Shown: positions 1-5,258 of the stretch, in pieces
Layout of the letters: every line of letters starts with the position of its first letter
Position numbering within the stretch: position 1 is the stretch's first letter
The notes under the pieces: model-generated
Database searches by the model: none
What the model saw: only the letters and a program-made list of their open reading frames with translations
What the model was told of the DNA's origin: nothing
Program-made: the position numbers and the translations under genes
Source of the DNA: Bryobacterales bacterium
GTDB taxonomy: Bacteria; Acidobacteriota; Terriglobia; Bryobacterales; Bryobacteraceae
Assembly (NCBI GenBank): GCA_003139735.1
Contig: PLGA01000393.1
Span: forward strand, 1 to 6,216
Direction: 5' to 3'
DNA: 6,216 nt

Positions 1-102
1 GCGCACGGGCCGGGCATCCCGCCGGATCCCTGGGACCAAGCTCGGGTAGCGCACGGGCCGGGCATGCCGCCCGATCCCTGGGACCAAATTCTGGTAGCAT
101 AG
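1..102 (+). CDS. 3' end of a repeat-peptide reading frame (5' truncated by window)
   Basis: Reading from base 1 gives 33 residues and a TAG stop at 100-102. The peptide is two tandem copies of a 16-residue unit, AHGPGIPPDPWDQARV then AHGPGMPPDPWDQILV, plus a final Ala. The DNA repeat is exactly 48 bp, so it keeps frame. The copies differ at five bases. One difference is silent (CCG/CCC), and the rest change Ile to Met, Ala to Ile and Arg to Leu, so the HGPG and PPDPWDQ blocks are intact. This fits coding sequence better than random DNA, but two copies are little evidence. I do not recognise the family. It could be the repetitive tail of a larger protein or the end of a multi-copy peptide precursor; both are inference. 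The membrane protein gene starts 48 bases after the stop, on the same strand. Confidence 0.5.
   Translation, partial: AHGPGIPPDPWDQARVAHGPGMPPDPWDQILVA
3..98. repeat. Tandem repeat, two copies of a 48-bp unit
   Basis: Copy one is at 3-50 and copy two at 51-98, with 43 of 48 positions identical and no spacer. The unit starts GCACGGGCCGGGCAT and ends GGTAGC. The differences cluster at two places: near the middle (positions 18 and 24 of the unit) and near the end. A period of 48 is a multiple of three and is open in the frame that ends at 102. The array may have more copies to the left of the window. Confidence 0.85.
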
Positions 103-150
103 TACCCGGATGTCATCATAGGGTCGCACACGGCCCGGAATTGAAGTGAC

Positions 151-858
151 ATGCGGTTCGCGCTGGATATCTGCGCATACCTCGTAGGTATCCCGCTCGA
201 AGTCCTGATCCTAGCCGCGATGCTGCGCGGCTCCTACCGGCGCTATCCGGCGCTGTTCGTTTACATGGCCGCGGTTTTCGTGGCTTCGCTCGTCGAAACT
301 TCCCTGTACATCACCGGATATCTCGACGCCACGTGGTACAGGGACCGTCGCGTCTGGACGCAGTACCTCAAGTGTTATTGGATCGATGAGGGCATCATGC
401 TGGCGCTGGAGTTCGTCGTCAGCTTTAGCCTGATCCGCCAGGCCACCGAAGGCGCCAGCTCGCGCCGCATGATGCGGGCCTTGGTGGTGTGCAGCGCCGT
501 TCTGGTCTACGCCATCACGTTCCGGGCGCACTACGATCCCATGGCTGCCACCGGGCTATGGATGAACGCGTGGACTAGGGACTTGAACTTCTACTATGCG
601 ATTCTCGATGTCGGATTGTGGGCCATGCTGATTGGATCGAGAGCCAGAGATTCCCGCCTGCTCCTGTTCAGCGGCGCACTGGGGATTCTGTTCACCGGCG
701 CGGCGATCAGCGGATCGATTTCAGATCTCGCGGTGGCCAGACGGTCGAGGGCGCTCACACTCACGGGCGGCGTGGTGAACATGCTGTCGAACCTCGCGTT
801 CCTCTACATCTGGTGGCAGGCGCTTCGGGTTCGTCAAGCCGCCAGCCGACAATCCTGA
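151..858 (+). CDS. Seven-helix integral membrane protein of unknown function
   Basis: This 235-residue protein has seven hydrophobic segments, at about residues 5-25, 33-56, 74-96, 107-124, 145-163, 169-190 and 203-223. Arg-rich linkers follow several of them (RGSYRR near 26, SSRRMMR near 103, ARRSR near 196). There is no cleavable signal peptide, and the ends carry little soluble sequence. Aromatic residues are common in the loops (WYRDRRVW, YWIDE, LNFYYAI). I see no catalytic motif, cofactor site or known receptor signature. Similar seven-helix hypothetical proteins are, to my recollection, frequent in Acidobacteriota, but I cannot name a family. The ATG at 151 is the first in frame and has only a weak upstream GAAGTG (143-148) as ribosome site. 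The gene lies 48 bases after the repeat-peptide stop and ends just before a strong hairpin, so it may be the last gene of a transcript that starts left of the window. Confidence 0.8.
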   Translation: MRFALDICAYLVGIPLEVLILAAMLRGSYRRYPALFVYMAAVFVASLVETSLYITGYLDATWYRDRRVWTQYLKCYWIDEGIMLALEFVVSFSLIRQATEGASSRRMMRALVVCSAVLVYAITFRAHYDPMAATGLWMNAWTRDLNFYYAILDVGLWAMLIGSRARDSRLLLFSGALGILFTGAAISGSISDLAVARRSRALTLTGGVVNMLSNLAFLYIWWQALRVRQAASRQS

Positions 859-864
859 AGGACT

Positions 865-902
865 GCGCGCGGAACCTGCCAGTCGCCGCGGTTTCCGCGC
901 GC
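865..902. terminator. GC-rich hairpin between convergent genes, probable bidirectional terminator
   Basis: GCGCGCGGAA at 865-874 is exactly complementary to TTCCGCGCGC at 893-902, a 10-bp stem. Two further pairs (CC 875-876 with GG 890-891) form inside if T892 bulges. It lies 6 bases after the stop of the membrane protein gene and 16 bases before the stop of the OmpA-like gene on the other strand. There is no clear T tract on either side, so intrinsic termination is inferred from position and stem strength. Confidence 0.55.
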
Positions 903-918
903 GCGCCGATAACGGCGC

Positions 919-1671
919 TTATTCTCGGGATGACGCCACAGATCCCATCACTTTGTCCACGCTGAAGACCTTCACTTCGACGCGGCGGTTCTTGGCTCTC
1001 GCATCGCGGGTCTTGGCTTCGTCCACGGGCTTCTCTTCACCGAGACCCACCATGTGGATTTTGTAGATCGGTATATCGTGCTTGGCGACCAGATACTCCA
1101 CGACGGCTTCGGCGCGGCGCCGGCTGAGCGCCTCATTGTACGCGCGGTTGCCGACGCTGTCGGTGTAGCCTTCCACCGCAATCAGGAACCGCTTATCGGA
1201 TTGAACCTGGGCGGCCAGGGTATCGAGGGTCTCACGCGCGTCCGGACTGAGCGTGGCCTGGTTGAACTTGAATAGCGCGCTGACCGAAGTCTGCAGCTTG
1301 TAGTCGTCGATATTGGCGACCACCTCCCTCAAACTGTTCAGGTCCCGCTTGTTCTGATCGCCGGCCTGGGCTGCCTGCTCGGCTCGATTCATGGCATCCC
1401 CCGCGTGCTTGTCGGCGTTGGCCGCGTCTTGTTGGGCTGTCATGGCCTGTTCATGCGCCGCGCTGATGCCGCGTTGGGCATTTTCATCAACCGATTGGAC
1501 CTTGGTGTTGGTTTCTTCGATCTGCTGGGAATTCTTGTTCGTCTGATCGCCTACCTGGTCGACTTTTGCCTGGATAGGCGCCGCGGTGTTGCGCACGTAC
1601 TGCTTCGTGGCGCAACCGCCGGTGATTAAGACCCCCGCCACGATGAACGTGGTAGCAAGAATGGTTTTCAT
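919..1671 (-). CDS. OmpA-family peptidoglycan-binding lipoprotein
   Basis: This 250-residue protein probably tethers the outer membrane to peptidoglycan. Residues 1-19 form a lipoprotein signal peptide ending ITGG before Cys20. The -3 residue appears to be Thr, less usual than Leu, but an Ala follows the Cys as is common. Residues 25-120 are rich in Ala, Gln, Asn and Asp with heptad-like spacing, which suggests an alpha-helical coiled-coil stalk. Residues 128-236 are an OmpA C-terminal domain: ALFKFNQATLSPDA, VEGYTDSVGNRAYNEALSRRRA, MVGLGEEKP and AKNRRVEVKV. Asp171 in TDSVG and Arg186 in LSRRRA match, by motif and 15-residue spacing, the pair that binds diaminopimelate in OmpA-like proteins. 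There is no beta-barrel. The ATG has a good GGAGG nine bases upstream (1681-1685 on the plus strand). It is transcribed divergently from the MerR gene and convergently with the membrane protein gene. It differs from Pal in its long stalk. Confidence 0.93.
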   Translation of the reverse strand: MKTILATTFIVAGVLITGGCATKQYVRNTAAPIQAKVDQVGDQTNKNSQQIEETNTKVQSVDENAQRGISAAHEQAMTAQQDAANADKHAGDAMNRAEQAAQAGDQNKRDLNSLREVVANIDDYKLQTSVSALFKFNQATLSPDARETLDTLAAQVQSDKRFLIAVEGYTDSVGNRAYNEALSRRRAEAVVEYLVAKHDIPIYKIHMVGLGEEKPVDEAKTRDARAKNRRVEVKVFSVDKVMGSVASSRE

Positions 1672-1680
1672 TTAATCGAA

Positions 1681-1685
1681 CCTCC
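1681..1685 (-). promoter_or_regulatory. Shine-Dalgarno site of the OmpA-like lipoprotein gene
   Basis: The minus strand reads GGAGG here, followed by nine bases and then the ATG at 1671. It is one of the two clearest ribosome sites in the window and supports the chosen start. Confidence 0.75.
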
Positions 1686-1714
1686 GCCGCTCATCAGGCA
1701 ATTCGTGCGCCGTT

Positions 1715-1740
1715 CCGCAAGTACCCCGATTTTGCGGGTA
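1715..1740 (-). other. Two overlapping inverted repeats in the leader of the lipoprotein gene
   Basis: CCGCAA (1715-1720) pairs with TTGCGG (1732-1737), and TACCC (1722-1726) pairs with GGGTA (1736-1740). The two stems exclude each other because they share bases 1736-1737. They lie 44-69 bases upstream of the lipoprotein ATG. This could be an operator or leader structure, or chance in GC-rich DNA. I could not identify a convincing -35/-10 pair for this gene. Confidence 0.25.
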
Positions 1741-1832
1741 TTCGGCCTCCCCCCGGTTCGCGTGCGTGCAAAAATTACGCGGAGATGCGTTTTCTGCCTT
1801 GTCGATGAATGAAAACGAATCCGCAATCCCTA

Positions 1833-1860
1833 TTGACACGGCCCGCCACCCAGGTACAAT
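1833..1860 (+). promoter_or_regulatory. Sigma-70-type promoter of the MerR-family gene
   Basis: A perfect -35 hexamer TTGACA (1833-1838) is followed after 16 bases by TACAAT (1855-1860), one mismatch from the -10 consensus. Transcription would start near 1867, leaving a leader of about 34 bases before the ATG at 1901. The outer edges are ATTG (1832-1835) and CAAT (1857-1860), a short inverted repeat that could be part of an operator. Promoters activated by MerR proteins usually have 19-20 bp spacers, so this promoter does not look like a classical MerR activation target. Confidence 0.7.
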
Positions 1861-1885
1861 CCAGAGTAGCCCTATTTTTCACAAA

Positions 1886-1891
1886 CGGAAG
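1886..1891 (+). promoter_or_regulatory. Ribosome site supporting the MerR-family start at 1901
   Basis: CGGAAG at 1886-1891 resembles a Shine-Dalgarno site and lies nine bases before the ATG at 1901. It is downstream of the promoter, unlike any site serving the in-frame ATG at 1766. Confidence 0.5.
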
Positions 1892-1900
1892 CCGCTCAAG

Positions 1901-2404
1901 ATGTTTAAAGTCAGGAAAAGCCGTCCGCCCTTATCTCCAGAGGCGCAAGCTTTCAACAGCGCCGAAGTTGCCCGGCTCTGCAGCGTCAGCCTTCGACAAC
2001 TGCAGTGGTGGGACGAACGCCACGTCGTCTCCCCGCGCCAGGATGGGCACAAGCGCATTTACATGCTCGACGAGGTCGTCGAGATTTCGGTAATCGCCGA
2101 GCTGCGGCGGAAGGGGTTTTCGCTGCAAAAGATCCGCCGCGTCCTGCGCTTCCTGCAAAAGGACATGGGAAAGCGGCTGCATGACGCCCTCGCGACATCC
2201 TCCGAGGTGCATCTGCTCACGGACGGAAAGACCGTCTATATGGAGGATGCGCCCGGCCGCGTGATCGACATCCTGAAGAACGCCCGGCAGCCTATGTTCC
2301 TGGTGTGCGTGACCGACCAGATGAAGCGGCTGACCGCGGTGACCGAACGCAAGCCGGCGAAGTCCGAAACCGGCGCGGCGCCGCGCAAAGCCCGCGCCGT
2401 CTGA
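1901..2404 (+). CDS. MerR-family transcriptional regulator
   Basis: This 167-residue protein has an N-terminal MerR winged-helix DNA-binding domain at about residues 18-88. It shows FNSAEVARLCSVSLRQLQWW (recognition helix region), DERHVVSPRQDGHKRIYMLD (wing) and a second helical pair EISVIAELRRKGFSLQKIRRVL. The region after it (about 100-140: LLTDGKTVYMEDAPGRVIDI and PMFLVCV) looks like a small alpha/beta module. It is not the long dimerisation helix plus metal-binding loop of MerR, CueR or SoxR, and it holds no cluster of Cys residues, so the ligand is unknown. The tail is basic and Ala/Pro-rich. The frame is open back to an ATG at 1766, but the near-consensus promoter at 1833-1860 and the ribosome site at 1886 place the start at 1901. 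The gene ends with in-frame double stops TGA TAA. It is 90 bases upstream of the protease gene on the same strand; co-transcription is possible but not shown. Confidence 0.88.
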   Translation: MFKVRKSRPPLSPEAQAFNSAEVARLCSVSLRQLQWWDERHVVSPRQDGHKRIYMLDEVVEISVIAELRRKGFSLQKIRRVLRFLQKDMGKRLHDALATSSEVHLLTDGKTVYMEDAPGRVIDILKNARQPMFLVCVTDQMKRLTAVTERKPAKSETGAAPRKARAV

Positions 2405-2412
2405 TAAAGACC

Positions 2413-2432
2413 GGGTCGCGCGGTGGGTCGCG
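2413..2432. repeat. Short direct repeat GGGTCGCG, two copies
   Basis: GGGTCGCG occurs at 2413-2420 and 2425-2432, a 12-base period, in the gap between the MerR-family gene and the protease gene. It may be a regulator half-site pair or chance; the spacing is not a full helical turn. Confidence 0.25.
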
Positions 2433-2460
2433 GAGTGCTAGTCTAAAGCTAGGGGTGACT

Positions 2461-2477
2461 GCGGCTGGCCCAGCCGC
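2461..2477. other. Perfect short hairpin just upstream of the protease start
   Basis: GCGGCTG (2461-2467) and CAGCCGC (2471-2477) form a perfect 7-bp stem with a GCC loop, ending 17 bases before the protease ATG. No T run follows, so it is a poor intrinsic terminator for the MerR-family gene. It could shape the protease mRNA leader. I see no Shine-Dalgarno site between the hairpin and the ATG. Confidence 0.4.
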
Positions 2478-2494
2478 CGCGGCGTCGTCGAACC

Positions 2495-4135
2495 ATGAAA
2501 ACCATACGCATAGTCCTCGCTATCACGCTCGCCGCGGGCTTGGCCCTCCTGGCGTCGCACGGCTTACAGGTTCGCGCCCAAGGCGTGCCCGACCCTGAAG
2601 CGATCGTGCGGCGGCCGGCCCAATCCGCGTCCAGTTCCGGCCAGCTCGATGCCGGAATGCGCCAGGTGACCGACGCCTATGCGCTCATCGAGAAGAACTT
2701 CGCCGAGGACGTGCCGGCCGACAAGGCGTTTTACCAGGGGGCCATACCAGGCATGTTGGGCACCCTGGACCCGCATTCCAGCTTCCTCGATCCCTCCGAG
2801 TACGCCGAGATGCAGCGGAACCAGAGGGCGCAGTATTTTGGCGTGGGCATGCTCATCACCGTCGATCCGCCATCGGTAGGCGGCAACACGGTGGCCTATG
2901 AGCCGTTCCCCGGTTCGCCCGCGCAATTGGCCGGGCTGCGCCGCGGCGACATCATCGCCGCTGTGGACGGCGCTAAGACCCTGGGCATGGATTCCAAGAA
3001 AGTGGCGGAGATGCTGAGGGGGCCGCGAGGCACCGAAGTGCGCGTCACCGTCCAGCGGCCGGGCGTGCCCGATCCCCTCACTTTCGCGGTGACGCGGGGA
3101 GAAATCCAGACCAGCAAGGTGGACGCCTACTGGCTGCAACCGGGCGTGGTTTACCTGGGGATCACCACCTTCGAGGCCCAGAACGTGAGCAAGGACGTCG
3201 AAGCCGCGCTGGCAAAATTGGGTGAATCGAAGGTCACCGGCATGGTGTTCGACCTTCGCGGCAATCCCGGTGGGTTGGTCAACGAAGCGGTAGCTGTGGT
3301 GGGCCGATTCTTGCGCGACGGCCAGGTGGTCGTTTCCGACCACGGAAGGGCCGCCCCGGAACGGACTTACCGTGCCAAGGCTCAGCCTTTGGCTCAGGAT
3401 TACCCCATCGTGACGATGGTGAACCGCGGTTCGGCCTCCGCCTCTGAGATCGTCTCGGGCGCTTTGCAGGACCATGATCGGGCTTGGCTGATCGGCGAGG
3501 GCACGTTCGGAAAAGGACTCGTGCAGGCCCAGTTCCCGCTTTCGGAGGGGGCCGCCCTGCTGCTGACCATCGCGCACTACTACACGCCCAGCGGACGCTT
3601 GATCCAGCGCGATTACAATAACCGGTCCTTCTTCGATTACTACTACTCCCCCCGCAAGAACGAGACGCCCAGCGAAACCGACGTCAAGGCGACCGATAGC
3701 GGGCGCAAGGTCTACGGCGGTGGAGGCATCACTCCCGACGAGAAGTACACTCCGCCGCTCTCCAATCGCTTTGAGGCCCGCGTATTCGGGCTGAGCAACG
3801 AGAAAGTCTTCCATTTCGGCTCGCTCTATTTCGGCGCGGCTCAGCCGGCCCTCCCCTCGCCGACATGGGCGCCGGATGCGGACACCCTGGACCGGTTCAA
3901 GGCGTACCTGAAATCCCAGCAGATCTCCTTCACCGACGAGGAATTCGCCGCCAACCGCCAATGGATCAGCGATCAGCTTCGCGTGGAGCTAATCGAGCGA
4001 GCCTACGACAAGAACACCGCCATGCGCGCCATCATGCACGACGATCCGGAGGTCCGCAAGGCCATCGAAAGCCTTCCCAAGGCGCAAGCGCTGCTGGCGC
4101 GCCGCGGCGCCACCCAGCGCGCCGCTCTGAAGTAG
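2495..4135 (+). CDS. Exported S41 carboxyl-terminal processing protease with PDZ domain
   Basis: This 546-residue protein is a C-terminal processing (Ctp/Prc) serine protease acting outside the inner membrane. Residues 1-29 are a Sec signal peptide (MKTIRIV, hydrophobic core, VRAQG cut region). Residues 55-115 carry the family's N-terminal helices with LDPHSSFLDPSEY. A PDZ domain spans about 120-203 (AYEPFPGSPAQLAGLRRGDIIAAVDG). The S41 core spans about 215-375 (YLGITTFEAQN, FDLRGNPGG, VNRGSASASEIVSGALQDHD, GEGTFGKGLVQ, YYTPSGRLIQ). By spacing to B. subtilis CtpB, the catalytic residues are Ser315, Lys340 and Gln344, all present. After YGGGGITPDE (407-416) a further 130 residues form a mainly charged helical tail, longer than in CtpA/CtpB. 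Substrates cannot be read from sequence; family members trim envelope proteins or lipoproteins. The ATG begins a good signal peptide, although no clear ribosome site precedes it. The OmpA-like and repeat lipoproteins nearby are possible neighbours in the envelope, not shown partners. Confidence 0.95.
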   Translation: MKTIRIVLAITLAAGLALLASHGLQVRAQGVPDPEAIVRRPAQSASSSGQLDAGMRQVTDAYALIEKNFAEDVPADKAFYQGAIPGMLGTLDPHSSFLDPSEYAEMQRNQRAQYFGVGMLITVDPPSVGGNTVAYEPFPGSPAQLAGLRRGDIIAAVDGAKTLGMDSKKVAEMLRGPRGTEVRVTVQRPGVPDPLTFAVTRGEIQTSKVDAYWLQPGVVYLGITTFEAQNVSKDVEAALAKLGESKVTGMVFDLRGNPGGLVNEAVAVVGRFLRDGQVVVSDHGRAAPERTYRAKAQPLAQDYPIVTMVNRGSASASEIVSGALQDHDRAWLIGEGTFGKGLVQAQFPLSEGAALLLTIAHYYTPSGRLIQRDYNNRSFFDYYYSPRKNETPSETDVKATDSGRKVYGGGGITPDEKYTPPLSNRFEARVFGLSNEKVFHFGSLYFGAAQPALPSPTWAPDADTLDRFKAYLKSQQISFTDEEFAANRQWISDQLRVELIERAYDKNTAMRAIMHDDPEVRKAIESLPKAQALLARRGATQRAALK

Positions 4136-4146
4136 GCATTGGTGGG

Positions 4147-4176
4147 GCAGGCGATTCGCCCGCCAACTCTGCCTGC
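4147..4176. terminator. Weak inverted repeat between convergent genes, possible terminator
   Basis: GCAGGC (4147-4152) is complementary to GCCTGC (4171-4176) with an 18-base loop, and a smaller alternative stem GGCG/CGCC lies at 4150-4160. It sits in the 54-base gap between the protease stop and the formiminotransferase stop on the opposite strand. There is no T tract, so the call rests mostly on position. Confidence 0.25.
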
Positions 4177-4189
4177 GGAACGCGCGATT

Positions 4190-5113
4190 CTAGCGCTGCC
4201 GCCGCGCCATAGCCTCAACGATCCGATCCTCCAGGATCTGGCTCGCGGGCGGCTCTCCGTAGCGCCGGAAGTAAACCTCCGACATTTCGAACGCCTTTCT
4301 GGGAATCAGGCCCACGATCTCCGTCTCCACCACCGGCGCGCCATAGCGCTCCGCCTCCCGGCGCACGGCTTCGAATACCGCGTGCAGGGGCGTCTCCTCG
4401 AAATCCGTGAGGTTGATGGAAACCTGGGCCAGGTTTCGCGAGGCCAGCGCCACGCCCATCGCCTTGACGCCGCGGAACCCGCCCGAAGAGAAACGAATGG
4501 TCCTGGCGATCCGTTTGGCAATGGCCACGTCCGCAGTCCCCAGATTGACATTGCAGGCGATCAGAAACTTGCGCGCCCCAACCGCCACGGCGCCGGCGGT
4601 CGGATGACAGACCGGCAGGCCGATGTCCGGGTCGCGCTCCGGGACCGTCCCCATCTCCGCGAGCAACGCTTCAAACTGGCCCCGCCGGATGTGTTCCAGG
4701 TTGACCCGTTCCGGGCGCCGGGCCGCCGCTTCGTAAAGGAAGACCGGAATGCGGAGCTGGTTCCATATTTCATTGCCCACGCGCACCGCGATTTCGGCGC
4801 AGTCCTCGAGCGTCATGCCCTCCAGGGGAATGAACGGAACCACGTCCGCGGCCCCGATGCGCGGGTGCGCGCCCCGGTGCTTCGTGAGGTCGATCAGCGT
4901 GGCCGCTCTTTCCACCGACCGGAACGCAGCCTCCGCGACTGCCTCGGGCGGACCCGCGAAGGTCAGTACCGAGCGGTTATGGTCGGCATCCGACTGGCGG
5001 TCCAACAAAACCACGTCGGGAACGCTCTCGATGCTCGCGGCCAAGGCATCGATCTTGGCGGCATCCCGCCCTTCCGAGAAATTGGGGACGCATTCCACCA
5101 GTCGCCGCAGCAT
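4190..5113 (-). CDS. ftcD: Glutamate formiminotransferase (monofunctional)
   Basis: This cytosolic enzyme transfers the formimino group from N-formimino-L-glutamate to tetrahydrofolate, the last step of one route of histidine breakdown. From the chosen start the protein has 307 residues. The N-terminal subdomain shows LVECVPNFSEGRD (5-17), HNRSVLTFAGPPE (45-57) and KHRGAHPRIGAADVVPFIP (78-96). His83 in HPRIG matches the catalytic His82 of mammalian FTCD. The C-terminal subdomain shows AVGARKFLIACNVNL, NLAQVSINLTDFEETPLHAVFE and ETEIVGLIP. The cyclodeaminase domain of the animal enzyme is absent, as usual in bacterial single-domain forms. An in-frame ATG at 5140 would add nine residues (MPRAKLEWS). 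I chose 5113 because family members normally begin a few residues before LVECVPNFSEG; neither start has a strong ribosome site. No hutH, hutU or hutI lies nearby. It is convergent with the protease and divergent from the small lipoprotein. Confidence 0.95.
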   Translation of the reverse strand: MLRRLVECVPNFSEGRDAAKIDALAASIESVPDVVLLDRQSDADHNRSVLTFAGPPEAVAEAAFRSVERAATLIDLTKHRGAHPRIGAADVVPFIPLEGMTLEDCAEIAVRVGNEIWNQLRIPVFLYEAAARRPERVNLEHIRRGQFEALLAEMGTVPERDPDIGLPVCHPTAGAVAVGARKFLIACNVNLGTADVAIAKRIARTIRFSSGGFRGVKAMGVALASRNLAQVSINLTDFEETPLHAVFEAVRREAERYGAPVVETEIVGLIPRKAFEMSEVYFRRYGEPPASQILEDRIVEAMARRQR

Positions 5114-5154
5114 GGACCACTCTAATTTAGCGCGCGGCATCGTGTGGAACTAAT

Positions 5155-5179
5155 CCCGCTTCCCACAAACCCCGCTTCC
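5155..5179. repeat. Direct repeat CCCGCTTCC, two copies with 16-bp period
   Basis: CCCGCTTCC occurs at 5155-5163 and 5171-5179, upstream of ftcD in the intergenic region shared with the divergent lipoprotein gene. On the minus strand it reads GGAAGCGGG twice. It might be a binding site, but no family can be assigned. I see no strong sigma-70 promoter in this gap. Confidence 0.35.
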
Positions 5180-5247
5180 GAGCCGCGAACGTCAGAGAGC
5201 GGTCCACGCCCACGGAACAACCCACCGAGCCCAAGCGTATGAGATCC

Positions 5248-5252
5248 TGAGG
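5248..5252 (+). promoter_or_regulatory. Shine-Dalgarno site of the repeat-rich lipoprotein gene
   Basis: TGAGG here is followed by six bases and the ATG at 5259. This spacing is good and supports the start that gives a complete lipoprotein signal peptide. Confidence 0.6.
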
Positions 5253-5258
5253 TTCCAG

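Noticed and set aside
3..98. The 48-bp tandem repeat as the start of a CRISPR array
   Set aside because: The copies are directly adjacent with no unique spacers, and the repeat is open as protein sequence.
618..965. Plus-strand open frame overlapping the membrane protein end and the convergent gap
   Set aside because: It overlaps the membrane protein in another frame, runs through the hairpin, and has no ribosome site or recognisable motif.
1766..1900. Upstream extension of the MerR-family protein from the ATG at 1766
   Set aside because: A near-consensus promoter lies inside this stretch, and the added residues show no family similarity.
2564..3961. Open frame of 465 codons on the minus strand inside the protease gene
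   Set aside because: The plus strand encodes a complete S41 protease with all catalytic residues; the antisense product has no motifs and reflects high third-position GC.
4139..5125. Long open frame (328 codons) on the plus strand over the formiminotransferase gene
   Set aside because: It is antisense to a gene with clear family motifs throughout, and its translation is rich in Arg, His and Pro with no recognisable domain, typical of a GC-rich shadow frame.
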